Shown in pieces: positions 9,224-22,635 of a stretch of 64,000 bases of DNA. The translations under genes were made by a program, and so were the position numbers. The stretch is from Chondrus crispus (taxonomy: Eukaryota; Rhodophyta; Florideophyceae; Gigartinales; Gigartinaceae), in assembly GCF_000350225.1 (NCBI RefSeq), contig NW_005179125.1:52160-116159 (forward strand). The letters are read 5' to 3'. Each line of letters begins with the position of its first letter. The stretch's first letter is position 1. Under the pieces are notes generated by a model. It was not told the DNA's origin. It saw nothing but the letters and a program-made list of their open reading frames with translations, and ran no database searches.

Positions 9224-12200
9224 GTAGTGACCAAAACAGGGGCTGTGAAGCTCTGAAAATGAAGTTCTCCCTCCATCCTTCTCTAGCTAGTGTACAACGA
9301 TCGCAATTATCGTAAAGATGCAACTCCTGCTACTCATATTCACTGAGCACTGACAATTTTGAACAAGATTGTCAAGAATCGCACGGATTTAGAATAATTC
9401 TGCTCTGGGAACTTAAGAGCTCTTGGAAGAGCTCCCCGGACAAGCCGAGGAATATGATTTTATGAATTCACCTCAACGAAAGTTTGAAAACTGTTTCGAA
9501 TGCGAAGTTCAGAGCCACTCACAGCGAAATGGTGAAAACCTACCAAGAACGAATACTATTGCACAAGACAGAGATATGTTTACTCTTCAATAGTATAAAA
9601 ACAGAATACAAAAAGCGCGAATAGGCCTCGAGAAAAGGAAAAATCCATCAGAGATGGAATGTGACCTGTGATACGTAGACACCACCCAAAGGTAGCTGTG
9701 CATACTTCACACGCAGTATCTTAAACCTGGAAGGCTTCAGACATGAAAGCAGTCCAAATCAGTAAAGCGGATTCGACGGCCTTGGAAGGCGGTGACCCCC
9801 GAAGCTCCACTTTTTCAGTTTCAACCACCAAAAAAAGGGACCCATACTGGGCATAGTATTCAACGATTAGTCGTTTTTCCACATTGTTTTTCGGATGGTC
9901 GAACATGGTTCACGGACTTCGGCATCCCTTTCGAATATTTCGCACTCCATGGTAACATATCCCTACTCAGCATCATACGAGGCTCATACGGTCCTGAACA
10001 AGTCAGACTGTCCCTCATTGCATACGGTATCTATAGTATATTATGAACACAAAACGCAGTACATGATGCCTGCACATATTTCTTTATCATGGCTTAGGAC
10101 ATCACCCAAAGATCGCTAAGTCTACCGACGCATTTAGTTCTCCTGGCCAACGGGATGGGCGTGTCAAACAAATGAGCGGATACCAAGGACATAAGGCATG
10201 AACAGTGAGTGAGCCGCCGAGTCTTAAGTGTAGCATTGCCCCTGCAGCGAAGAACATGTGCATGCAACGTTTTGCTCGATTCGAATAATACCCAATGGAA
10301 AGAGTTGAACGCATTATCTACAATGTTCGAGGTAAAGCACAGGGCGAGAAAAGAGCCCATAACCGCTCTGTGCTTTATCATACTATTCCATTCTCTGCTA
10401 TATATTTCGGACGTAGTTTTGTGCACAGTTGCGACATGTGCACACGCCTTGCATGCTACTGACAAACTGCATCGTTCTACCAAGTGCCGAGATGAAACAT
10501 ACTCTCCAAATGGAGATACGACGGCATTTGATAATCGCATAGCTATCTGTGCGAAAAAGTTACCCGTAACTTTTCTCATGCAGACAAACAAGGGAGATAC
10601 TCCGATACCTTTGCACGTGTTAACTAACCAGTTGCATCTTTTTGTTCTGGTTCCCCCTTGTCAAACTCTGCGCGTGTTCTGAAAGTTCGAACAATTTTAG
10701 TTTCAAAGGACAAGATGATGTTGAATCTCTAGTACATTGCGATGGGTGCCCGCGTTGTGTTTCCTTGGGCCTTCTGCTTTGAGAGAACCTACTGCACATG
10801 TTTTCGGAATACTTTTGTCGAAAAAGCAATGGAGGTCACAATGAATATACCCTGAATGTAGTCAAGTTTGAAGTGGTTTTAGAAGTTTGTCATTTCTTGC
10901 AACATTCTCATGCATTCTTTGCAAGTTATTAATATTTTCCAGAGATCCATTTGTGTAAATCATATTCGAGAAAAGAAAAAGAAACGTCGATATCTTAATG
11001 AATCATTCTACATTGAGTGACACACTTATGCTCATTTCCTGGATACGTTAGTATCAGTCTAAACATGACGCCTTTTTGTATAAGCAGAGAGTTGCTTCGA
11101 TTCCGTTGAAACATTTGTGTGGCGTCCTGTTTCACTTTCTCTTCAGGCGACGACTGGAAGCTCAAGCAACTTTTTGAAACCGAAGGTGTCATCTCTTTTG
11201 TTAGCCGATATATTTTTAAATATCTGCTTTAATATCTTTGTGGGTCTATCGAGAGCCCCCTCATGTGAGTTCTATTTGAATTACGGAGATCATGGTATAC
11301 TGCGTAAGATCTCTCTGTAAGCAATTTTATAACTTGGTGAAGTCTTGTCAACAGGCAGTGCTTTCAATCTTCTGAAACAGAACATAATAAATACCCACTG
11401 TTAGAATCCATGGACATGAAGAAAAGATTAACTTGAATGCGTCGCACATGGCTCATATTTCGGACCTAGCTCAGCGATGTGCAATTTAAACGAAAACAAC
11501 TTTTGGCTTACGAGGTGTTTCGAAAATAGGGCTTATTCATATTTTTTACAATGGTTACTCTAAGTCGCATCATAATGCAATGCAGCGATGACTTTGATGG
11601 GTTGTTTGGGCTAAGCAATCGCCATCACGCTGCCATACTTTTGAGAAAGACTTCAAATGTGTTCTAAAGTTAAGTCATTCCTACAGCACCGGAACGGGAG
11701 TTTATTTCCAAGCTGGTCGCGGGTTGGCGTGAAAGCTTTCTTTTAGCCTTTGCCGTTCACGCTTTTGACACGAGAGTATGTTTCCTTTCTGAATCGGTTG
11801 AGGTTCACGACCAGGGTGACTTACTCTATTACTATATATTATTATTATTATAAGGTTGTCCGTAAAATAACGCGCTGTTTTTTTCCATTCGCCCACAAAC
11901 TCGCTGGACGTAAAGTACACCCGAGATTGAAAATTTCCACCACGAGTTTTGCGGACTGACCTCCAGCAAGGTACCTGCCCGCAACAAACGTAAGTCTGGT
12001 ACATCGATATGCCGCCCGACGGATCACGTGCACCTGCGCGAATACTCGCTAAAGCGAATATTGTAGCTCGCCACAAGGATAGAAAGGTTCTCAGTCGAAA
12101 GGGCGATGTGTTTTGTCTTCTTGACAGGCTGAGGGGGGCCGTTTGGAGAGGACCGCTTTTCAGAAGCTTCTACATGTCTATCTTTCGCGGTTGCTTCCGC

Positions 12201-15200
12201 GGCATCTGTGGCAGATCCTGTCACGCTTTGATCCATTGATGGACTCTGCGCAGATGAAGCGTTAGGGGCGTTCATGACACATATTGATACGACCCGTGCA
12301 GTCTGAGACTCGTTTGTGGTGATGAAAAGAACGGAAGACCCATTTCGTTTTCCTTCAAGACGGGTCGATTCGGCACTGCTGTGATCAGGCGGATGTGAAA
12401 CTCGTGGAAAACTCACATGCCCCCAGTTTTCGGTATGCTGTGAGTTTTGCCAAACGCGTTGTTTGAAAATTTTGCGTTTAGAAAATCCGAGTAAACTCGA
12501 CGCCAGGACACGCGTTTTCGAGACTTTGCGGACAATCTTTATATACCCTGAAAATATATCAGTATCGTTTATGAAGCGCCAGTTTTATTTATATCGAAAG
12601 GAAGGACAGAACGCGACCAGGATAATCGCGGTCGTATCCACAACCAGGACAGAAAGCGACTAGCACTTTGATACGCACTGCGTGCAAAAGTTTATGGATA
12701 GCGGCTTGGTTTCATGACGTAAGCTGTAGTTGGCATTCCCATTCACTTACTGGAAGACACTCGCCGAAGTTGCTCTGGCCACTCGCCGTAGTGCACCGTG
12801 ACCGAAGACCGATTATAAGCAACAGACAAGTTGGGGGTCACTGTGCTTCTCGAAAATCGCTTTTTTCACCAATAAGAATATGAATTTATTTGGCCGCCTC
12901 CTCAAAGCAGTTTAACTTGCTGAAGCAAAGATCATTTCATAAATTTTTATAAAGCAATTTTTTATAAAACGAAGACAGAGATCATCACTTTTACTTTGAT
13001 ACGATGGTTCTTTCGAAAGAAATGTATAAGCGCAATGCGTCGTGTTCAAGCTGAAATCCCTTTCCCAGAACTCCCGCTTGAGAGTTTTTTATGACGCCTT
13101 TCGGAAAATAGCAAGTGTCTCGAAACGTGACCAGATAAACAGAGTGGATGGAAGATGGACCGCTCCACAGCCTCTATGCCACTGCACTCTCCACACTACA
13201 GAGGTCAGGAAGATGTGTTATCTTAAATAGAATGACCGGTTTTACTTTTACTGGGCAGAGGGTCCAAGGAAGCAACAGTAGGGCGGTCTCCAGCTATCTC
13301 ACGGCATCGATGTGAGACTGTCTCCGCTGCAGCACCACGATCGAAACTTTGCATACGCAGAATGGTATCTATAGTCGTATACATTTGCGAAATCAACACC
13401 AAGTGGTCAATCATACCGAGAAAGTGTGACAACTCCCACTGGCCGCGCATCACAATCTCTTCTGCTTATATTTCTGCAGCGCCTCTCCGGAAGAACAGCT
13501 GTCATCACGTTCCGAGCAGGTTCAATGTCAGTTAGCAAAAGAGCGAGAGCCCTCATCTCGCAAATGGGTAACATGCCTGCCAAGCTTAACGGATCGATGA
13601 TCGGGTTGCTGATACACTTTCCCCAGTGTCGAGATTCACCATCTGTGGTCTCAAGGGGCTGACCTTATTAAAACTATATATCACAACCCCCGTTGCGGAC
13701 AAACGTTTTTTCGAAAGTATACATTCTTTCGTCTGAATAATTAGTCAATTGACGAGAGAAACTGCGTATCGAAGTTTGCACAAAAAGTCATGGAAGGAAT
13801 GTCATTCACCGTGTTTTGACGGAGAAAGTTTCCAGAGACACGAGAAGTACCGTATGTGCCTCCTGGCAAGTTTCGTTCTTGGCGGGCTAGAAGGACGGAG
13901 ACAACCCCCTAGCAGACGTCTGAAGCGAACACCGTGACAGATTTGGACACGTTAAAATTCATGGCAAAGTAATCTTTGACGAAAGCGTCACTAATTGCAC
14001 AGAGACCTCCGATTCATACCAACTTTCGGGATATGAAGATTTCCATTGCGGGACCTCTGTGAGTAGATGTCAAGGAGCGCCTACGTACTTACCCAAGGAA
14101 ATCATAGTTCTCACAAAGCTGCATCAAGCATGGCAAAATACATACGCTCCCCACCCTGTTTGATGCAGTCGCGTGAGGGTCAAGATTTCATCGATCCCCT
14201 TTTGCACCGAAACATGTAGTGTACATTATTGTATAGCGAACTGTAGGTACTGTACCTGCTTAGAACCTCAGAACTTTGAAACGTGAACTTCCGCTTTTCT
14301 CAAATTAGGATGGTAGGCTCTCAAAAAGCACGGCGATCCACCTCTGCGTCCTTTAGTCAAAGTCTCGCGAATAACGGAGAATTCCAGCGCGATCGTTCCG
14401 GATGACACCACAACAGGAGTGCCACCATACAGGGGTGTATACTGGACCCCGTAGTGGCGCAATGGAAAATGTGGCGGGCGTTGCTTTCTTCTCGGAAACA
14501 GTGGTACTTTACCCCAATTCATGGCACGCAATGCAATGCACTGTATTGGACTTGGACTTTAAGGTCGGCCTTTACTTTGTTGGCTTCAACCACAGCTGCT
14601 GTCCATTTGAACACTACGAACGAACATTTTTCTGATATTTTGTTGCGGGGGTAATCACGAGAGCGTGACAACGAACTGCACAGCATGCAAAACTCAAAAA
14701 ATGATGGTATTCCAATAATTGTGCATGAAGTTTGGCACAGCACCCAAAACTATTGACATACCGTACGTGTGTCGAGACAAGTTGGAAGACTGGAATACAC
14801 TCCTTTAGTCAAAGTATTGATGACTATCAGCTCCTCATAGAAGGATTGGGGAGTTGCCCAAAACTACCCCGACAGACTGACCCTAATTAATTCCGGCTTT
14901 AATCAGTAATCAATAAACTGGTTCCCCGGAATATGGATTGAGTGGGCCTACACAACGAGGGGTGCAGAGCGTACCCCAAACATTAGGAACGAATTATTTC
15001 GCTCAGCCCTGTTTATTCAATGGAGATACGTTACAAGAAGATCAATGTCTTGTGCAGGTGCCGAGAGTTGACCGTTTATCCATACTTTCATCAAAGTTCC
15101 GGGGGCAGACATTGTAAGCCCACCGCCACACTCTCTAGTCACCAAGATGTCGATGTTATTGAGGTGTCCAAATACATCCACGCGAGGGTATGTAGTGGTT

Positions 15201-15994
15201 CAAAGGAACCACATGGAAAATGTGCCTGCCGACTTCAAGGTTGATCTTTTGCGTCCGACTCAGCGAGAATTCGCCCTTAAAATTAGTGGTTTTCTGTGCT
15301 GAGCCGACACGTGCATGACAGTGTACTGTAACGCGATAACCGCTTCCCAAAGAAGGTACAGTACATTTTCTCGATTCCATCTATGCAATCTCTTCAGACA
15401 TAGCATGAGCTCACCCCATCGCTCGACCTGGAGTGGGGCCACTCGATCTTGAGCAAGTGCAACTTTGTAGAGGGAAGAGTCCTCACTAGATTCCACACGG
15501 GGTAGCTCCCGGTAGTGCCGCAATCTTGAGAGAGGCAGCCAGTCTACAAAGGTCCTCTCCCTCAAATCAAGAGTGATTATTTCCTTTTTCTCCAGCCATA
15601 TATAAAAAGGGCAATTTGTGCAGAATGTGACTGCCTACGGTTCCCCCTGTACATTGCTTAACCTCATTTAATGAGGTGATCACAACAGTTTTGAAGACTT
15701 CGAATCATCTCAAGTTGGAACCGAGCGACAGACACGGGCAGAACATCATAGAATGGTGGTGTAGAGCCATTATTTGAGTAAGTGAGAAAACGATTGTTGA
15801 ATGAGACATGGCTTTGTCTTCCAATCTCAGTCGCTCGCATCAAGATAGTCAAGCATATGTGATGTTGTCAAATGCATCACCCACATGGGCAGAAAAAAAG
15901 GATTTTCAACTTCTTCGGGCGGAAACCATGCCCTAGCTACGGTAGCAGATGGTACACACAGATACAGTATAACCAAAAGAACTACAATGCCATA
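9224..15994. other. Long spacer, no supported gene
   Basis: This AT-richer stretch carries only short ORFs on both strands with no recognisable domain. The longest are a pair of mutually antisense frames at 10094-10591 and 10209-10682 and a Ser/Ala-rich frame at 12024-12416 (minus); none is convincing. It contains a hairpin at 10333-10377 and a short (tta)n tract near 11838. Confidence 0.55.
10333..10377. repeat. Inverted repeat, 14-bp arms
   Basis: Arms at 10333-10346 and 10364-10377 pair at 13 of 14 positions around a 17-base loop. No flanking structure indicates a transposon or a gene. Confidence 0.7.
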
Positions 15995-16746
15995 CAGTGA
16001 ACCCTCCCGATAAGGATCCCTCTCCATATGGATATCCTCCGTAAACGGATAAAAAGTCGAGCGACGTACTCCGTAGCTTACAAATTTTTACCAAAAAGCA
16101 ATGTCTGTGGAATATTCCTCAATTGGGTATTGGGTTCAATGTGAAATAAGCATATCATACAGACCCCTCCTACTTAAAACGTATTTTATGGTTACTTTTG
16201 AGCGGCCAAGGCACAAATTACCCCATAACCGTTCATTCTTGATCGATCCGTTCACAATCTGCTCAATAAATTCCAATCCCCGTCTGAGGCTTCGCAATTA
16301 TCATCATTCTCGACAAAAACATCTTTCTAGCTCCTGTTGGTCCTCCCCCGATAAATCTCCTCTGATCGCAAACATTGCGTGTTGTCAGCACCGTAGCCAT
16401 CTGCCCCCGTGAACAACAATCGTCGATGAAGCGCTCTGAGCTTAACCTCGCCCAAAAGCAACAAATATGTGCAGAGTTCCAACGGCGCAAAAAGAGCAAG
16501 GAGCAGACGTCACAAAGCGCCCTTGCGAAGTGGGCCTCAGTACAGTTTTCCCTTTCCAAACCTCCTGCTCAAGCTGTCATGTCCCGCATCATCAACGGAA
16601 AGTATGGTTTTCGTACCAAGAAGGGGAATTGCACAGTGCAGACGACGATAAATACATTTTTTAAGTAAAGCACAGACATTTGAGAAATGCAGGTCACCGT
16701 GACACCGTTATGATACGGTCTCCGGATGTGAATAACCTGTTCACTG
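15995..16746 (+). mobile_element. Pogo/Tigger-like DNA transposon remnant
   Basis: The segment starts CAGTGAAC (15995-16002) and ends GTTCACTG (16739-16746), exactly complementary, and each end is flanked by TA (15993-15994 and 16747-16748). TA duplication and a CAGT-type start are typical of the Tc1/mariner-pogo group. Only the outer 8 bp are perfectly inverted; inner similarity is weak. It encloses a CENP-B/pogo-type helix-turn-helix ORF (16426-16668), which independently supports the family. No DDE nuclease domain is present within its 752 bp, so it cannot move by itself. Confidence 0.5.
16426..16668 (+). pseudogene. CENP-B/pogo-type HTH fragment of a transposase
   Basis: 80-codon frame starting MKRSELNLAQKQQICAEF. 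The pattern ELxLAQKxxICxEF, then SQSALAKWASVQF, then LSKPPAQAVMSRII matches the N-terminal DNA-binding domain of Tigger/pogo transposases and CENP-B-like proteins as I know them. It stops after the first HTH: the second HTH and the catalytic domain are missing. Most likely the truncated transposase of the surrounding element rather than a host gene. Confidence 0.6.
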
Positions 16747-18485
16747 TACCTCCACAAAAAAACCCAGTTGGAGTCTGTCACATTCCTGAGTCGGGATACT
16801 CCAGTACACAGACACACTGTACTGTACCCTTGGTACTGTACGTAGGACAAAAAATCTCGCAATTAATAGTTGAGTGTGGGTGACATGAGGGCATCCATAC
16901 TTGGGTGCCACGTTGTAAAACTCTGAGAAGTTTGAGAACCTTTTTATTACATCAACAGTTTGGGTGTTCAAGAAAGCGACTGTGCTGGACAGCATAAATA
17001 TTGTAATGCAGAATACCTTGTTGAGCGATAGACCTTTATAGCTTGCGCGAAGCACAAAAGCCCTTCACTGCGCCAAGCACCCTAGAGTCTCTTTTGTATT
17101 CTGTATTTAAGCAAAAACAGAGGTTCATCGAGCGAGCATTTTTCTTCGAACAACAAATTTTAGATCTTGAAGAGAATACGATTTTGGGTATCGGTGAGTA
17201 TACGCTGCAAAACGTCGATGTATGTTACAAAGAAAAAGCTAGAACAAACAACCCTGATATTAGCAGTCACGCATAAGGTGGAAAGTAATGCCAATGTAGC
17301 TCTCTTTTCCACTGTTCTTTTCTCAATAAAGAAAAGTGACAGTATGCGAAGAGAAAACAATGCCAGTGATATTAAGCCAATCTGAATCATGAGAGGTAAA
17401 TGGACGCTTGTTTACGTATGCCATATAAAATTCATTGCGAAGCAAACGATAATGGCAGTCTACACATCAGCATATCAGCTATAATTAAAGAGGGTGCGAC
17501 TACATTGAACAACGAAAACGACTCTCTCTCTTTTTCTCTACATAAAGAACATTTTGAGAGAAGAGCATACTTTTCTATACGATAGAAACTGAATCAGCTA
17601 AACCCTCTCAAAAGACACTGCCCAAAGTGATGAGCCCAAGCATGAGAAATAATGTAATTTTTTATGGAGTGGTGCGGCAGAATAGGAGGTAACTGAGTGA
17701 CTCAAACCAGAGATTTTCTGCTGCATGAAAACAGTAAGTGCTGTGTTTTGAGTAGTCAAAGCCGTGGCACCCAGAACAGTGAAGACCTGCCAAAAAAAAC
17801 ACACAAACAAGCCAACTACATGAGAAGCCGTCAAATGTTCGTCCCTTAACTTCGCAGAAAAACGGATGCAAATCGGCCCAGTGCAGTAGCACAGTAGATC
17901 TATAGATCTATAGTTTCTATCCGACCAAGCGTAATCATACCATAAAAATCTGCGAATTATATTTTTTTCAACTTTGATGTGCACGGTTTCTATTTTTCTT
18001 TGGTGGGTTGACTCATTTAATTTTTTCAGAAGTTAGAACCGAATAGAAAGCACTCAACGCATTGTTTCTATGCTGCTGTTATAAAACTACCTTGAAGAAA
18101 AATGCCTACTGTAAGTCGAATTTTTCTTTTTAATACCTTTTTTTGCACAAATGAGTTGATTATCGCTAGAATCGACAAGTAAGTCCTTTACCTGTAGTGA
18201 CAGCCTTCTGGTTGCAAAAAAAGAAATGCAATCGCGAGTTGCATTGTCTAGAAAAATCAAAATAACTTTTGTCCTCGTATGAGGACTAACGGTCCGATAG
18301 ATACTCGAGAGAGAACCATTAAGATAGCTTGGGGCTGAAAGTGGTACCGTTACCGTATAATTGAGACTTGCCAAAACTCCCAGTTTTTATTTTAAAAAAA
18401 ACAATAGAAGTGGCACAGACTTTGATAAGAGCACATTCAATTTAGCATTACTTTCTAACGTTGAAAACGTTGGACTCTCAGCACA

Positions 18486-18535
18486 TCAGGTACAGGTACA
18501 GCACAGGAACCGTCCTGTGCTGTACCTGTACCTGA
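18486..18535. repeat. Perfect inverted repeat, 23-bp arms, 4-base loop
   Basis: The arm at 18486-18508 is fully complementary to 18513-18535 around accg. The arms themselves contain a tandem caggta repeat. No mismatch in 23 pairs suggests recent formation or selection on the structure. Confidence 0.85.
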
Positions 18536-20601
18536 CCATCATGGTTTCACACCTCGATAATTCCTTTCAGCAGAAAGTTTGAGTCCTCGAACGCCTTCTG
18601 ATAGACGGGCAAAACTGTGTAATTCGACAGTTATACACGATTCCCGTTACTGTACCTCGAAAGAAAGCCACTCTTCTTTCCAAACAAAAGGACAAGACAG
18701 AGACGTTCCATACATGAAACAATTTCTCGCCTGTCACACTCTTGTGATCATTAAGTCATTGCATGCTATATAAAGTATGAGCAACAGTTACACCGCAGAA
18801 TAACACCCTTGATCAGGGCGAGTCGAGTCGTTGCCTACGCAATATTTGTCTGATTCGGTCGCTATTGCAAATTTCTCACTCACGGGAAGCCTTCATGTAG
18901 GCAGCCACACCCAAAGCTTTTTTTCATGGGAACGAAAATACCATATGGTATAGAAAGTATGCTAAGATGCAGGGGGCAGGTTTGCACCACCATTGTCTTC
19001 GTTTGATTCATACACCAAATTGATAATTCCGCCGTCTTACGGATTGCTGGAGCATGACTTATCACACTCTCTCCCTCGCTCTTTCTAAGCCAGAGTCACA
19101 AATTAATCACGCAAGGGATTTGCAATTGTGCTTATCTTATAAAAGCACGCAACGCTCACGGAAAAAAAAACACCACTATCAGCGGCATCTACCATGATAC
19201 AAAAATTTCTTCGTCTCTTCTTGGCCATGAATTTGTCGTGTATTCGTTGTGCGCGGTAGTCCCTCGATTGCGTCAAACAGCCGAATTAGTTCCGATCAGG
19301 AATGCGAGCATGCAGAAAAAGACCGACTGGCTTCTTCATAAAATACTCCTCTTTCTAGAATGCTATGTACTTTCTGACTTCTTGCTCAACATGTTCATTG
19401 AGTCATTGTCTAGAGTGGTCACACTATCCTGATAGTCTCACTGGTAAACCGAGCCCTTTTATTTATGTATTAGAAAAATGATGCCTCACTCCTACAGCTT
19501 GAGGAAAGGGTCGATTGCGTACTAAGTACTGATCAAGTGGTTGCCGTACTGCATGCAATTTAATGTCTGGCGCGCTCTGCTGCTTCTGCCCAGATAGAAT
19601 ACGTCGTTGACATTTCAGCATAACTGAAAGCTCACAAGATCTTTTGCTACTAATGCAGGTACCAACTTAAAATAGGAGTGGAGCTTTACCGTAAAATAGC
19701 CCAAGAAAAGTTACCATTTTGTGTTCTACACATTTGGTGTTTTTGCACAAACAAGTGGTTTTGGTAGACGACAAGCGATCTTGTTTCACATGCCGTTACT
19801 CAAGGTCAGTGCTTCATGCAAAAAACGAACTGGCTTTTTTTTCTTTTCTAAACGTGGCCTTTTGTCGTCCTGGAGCTTGGTCAAAACCGAAATGAGTTTC
19901 TTCTGAAGAGAAATGTTGCTCCCAGCTTCACGGAAATGCCTGCGAAAGAGAGCGGAGCAGCCATAAACACCAAATCTATTCACACCAGTAGGAAACTCAG
20001 GTGATAACTCAGTATGTCCATTTTCGTCCTGAACATGTATGGCCCAAAGTAACCGCTGCTTGCGGTTTCTCGTCCGTTTGTCGGTCGTGTAGCATATGCG
20101 TTCCCGTAATCGGTTTATGATTGAGCCTCTCTAGGACAGACTGTTTTCTACCGTAGACCTCTGCAGGCTGTAGTTTGAGACTTAAGGACCGGCGGCTCCG
20201 GCCTCAATAAACCAGTATCGGCTCTTCATCATCAATTGAAAGACCGACAGTTCGGAGGTATCACACCAAGGTGCGAAACGAAGATGTTGAACAGTGGCTC
20301 CTGTGAGGCTTTCTATCACTTCGATACTCTGGCTTCGTTCACGTGAGGTAGAAAGGCGCCATGCGCCTGCATGTTTAACTGAGAATCATTTACAAATACT
20401 TCTTGCACGTCTGATCTTATGGATCGGGTATTTAATGCTCTTCACCCTGACAACGCACTCTGTTGCTCATGTTGCATAACATGCTCCGCTTCGGATCACA
20501 AATCCAGTCTGGGAGCAGTGAGAGTTGGTATTAAGGCTAGAATTGTCAACCGGGAGTGCGATATGGATGCGCCGTGATATGACTGATATGCACTCCGCCC
20601 G

Positions 20602-20653
20602 GTGCAATATCGCGGTATTGCACTGGGTTGGGTGCAATATGGTGCTATTGCAC
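20602..20653. repeat. Two tandem hairpins with gtgcaata/tattgcac arms
   Basis: The 8-bp arms gtgcaata and tattgcac occur around 6-base loops at 20602-20623 and again at 20632-20653, a 30-bp period. Related tgcaat and gcactg words continue to about 20710, including another near-palindrome around gcatggaatg. This may be a small local amplification. Confidence 0.6.
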
Positions 20654-22341
20654 TGCACTGAATGCACTGCTTCGCATGGAATGTAGTGCATTCCGTGCCA
20701 GGCAGTTTTTTGATGCTTTATTGCTGTCGCACTCCCTGTTGACAAGCACGTTGTCCACCACGCCCTCGTGCGAATATTCCGCACTCAAGGCCGGTGGACA
20801 ACCCACACATATAGTGCATTGGTAGGCATGAAATAGGGGCTTGCACTGCGCTTCAGCACGTCAAACATTAGTGCCTTGACGATCCGAAGACAAAAGGAAG
20901 CAACTTTTCTTGCTTACTGTACTCGTGTATGGAGACTAGATTAATGGAAATCACGGATATGTTCCTGGGCCATGTATGCATCCTGCCGTCTACTTCTGCT
21001 ATGGCCGATTCTTTACAAGCAGTAATTGACTTCACCTGTAAAGAATTGACCAGACTAGATTTCCGTATTTCCAGATGGTCATCCAAGAAACATCCAAAAA
21101 GAAGGCATCGCGAAAACGTGCTTTGCGAACAAAAGCAATTTGCACTGTTCTGTTGCTCATGATTCTAGTCATCGGTTAATAAAAATAGGGCAATTTTGGA
21201 GTGCACACGAATAATCCGTATCTTTTCTCTCGAGGGATAATATTATAATCACTGGAGAACTGATGCTTGAGGCTTTGCGATAATTTTGGTGCCAGGGAAT
21301 CAAATATTATCTAATCCCGTCATACCTTGCTTAGCGAGCGCATCTCAACAATCTCTCTACACCATCCCTAGAAAAGAACCGCACAGTCCTTTTACTCATC
21401 CAGCGCAGTACTAGACTTTCATATTTAAGTTGACAAGAGTATCGACTGGATACAAGAACGGAACATAAATATGCGCATGTAAACGGATGCCAGCCAGTTA
21501 CGTTTTCACAACACACGTGAACGGCAGACGACTATTGTTCTAGGAACATGGAAGAAGAGTGCAATCTCTTGTCTTGATAGATAGAAACTTTTTTGATATG
21601 TACGCTTCGCTCTGTGGGTTGAAGGTTCACGTAATAGGGAGACCGAACGAAAACTGCCTTGTGTGGAGATTGCGTTTTGTCATACCGGCGGTTGCATTGA
21701 TTCAACACCTTCCGGAAAGCAACGACTACAGTATGCAAATGCATATTTATCATCGCTTATCACAAAAGTTCGAGGTCAAAGTATTGCACATAGTATACTG
21801 TATTGGAAAGCCAGTATGATATGCCATTTAAGGTACCTTACGACACATTGAAGGAAGAATCGACCCCGCAGGACAAAGTCGGCGTGGCAGAGCAGAAAAT
21901 TAAGACTTGCGCGAAATTGAGCAGGACTCGACAAAGAGCGCAGGGAGAGCAATGACGGGAAACGCGTGTAGCCAAGATTTGCGCATTGAGAAAGCCACAG
22001 AACGGCGGTCGTATTTTTTGACGTGGACGCAAGCACGATGTGAGTGGAATATAGTTAAGGGAATACTCATGTCAGGGTAGAAATCAGACTGGGTTGCGAG
22101 TAGGGTGAATGGTAATCCAAGACAGTCTGATTCCAATCGTTCTTGTCTTTCTTTTACTGGAGGATGCAGTATCCTATTCAACAAATCCAGAAGTCGTTAG
22201 ACTACAAGACGACTGGGCTACGTGACGCAGCGCTGAGAACAGGGGAGCGAGCGAGCAGGATAAGACCGCTATGTATGTTGTTTGTGCAAAAGCGGAAAAT
22301 GAAAGGCCATGCGAAAGCGTGATATTTGACGAAAACCAGTC

Positions 22342-22635
22342 CTACACCGCGGCGAGATGTAGGAGGGAAAGAGAAACTCCTATGACGACGTTCCACCACT
22401 TGACGCTTTTTGTGTGGACGCAATGTCGGATAACAGAACATGGCCCGCCGGCTTTGCAGCCTCGGACACGGTGATACTCGGCAGCCTCTGGCCCCGAGTT
22501 GAAGTTGGGCATTAGCGCAATGTCAAGAATGGTTTCACGATGATGATGCAAGCTCTTGCACTTGCCGCAGCCCTCGGAAGAGCAAGATTTTTGGAGAGCG
22601 GCCGGGGGTTTACGGGAGGAGGATGATCCGGACAT
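22342..22635 (-). CDS. Hypothetical small Cys-containing protein
   Basis: 97-codon frame starting at the ATG complementary to 22633-22635. The N-terminus is Ser-rich and is followed by a CSSEGCGKC cluster, a His triplet and further Cys near residue 60. I recognise no family. The last 25 residues look hydrophobic and may be read-through into an intron. The sequence upstream on the same strand is strongly pyrimidine-rich, as is the sequence before the copine gene at 50010, which is mild support for a genuine 5' leader. Could equally be chance. Confidence 0.3.
   Translation of the reverse strand: MSGSSSSRKPPAALQKSCSSEGCGKCKSLHHHRETILDIALMPNFNSGPEAAEYHRVRGCKAGGPCSVIRHCVHTKSVKWWNVVIGVSLSLLHLAAV

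Larger units (their letters stand above)
16749..22341. other. Spacer without a supported gene
   Basis: Only short, unconvincing ORFs. Notable contents are a perfect 23-bp-arm palindrome (18486-18535), a pair of tandem small hairpins (20602-20653), and many copies of words like tactgtac and gtacag. Composition is AT-rich in 17000-20200. Confidence 0.55.

Noticed and set aside
10094..10682. Overlapping antisense ORFs of 165 and 157 codons
   Set aside because: Mutually antisense, no recognisable motif, and they span a hairpin; likely chance.
20560..20720. CRISPR-like array
   Set aside because: Repeats are short, imperfect and self-complementary without regular unique spacers; the organism is eukaryotic.
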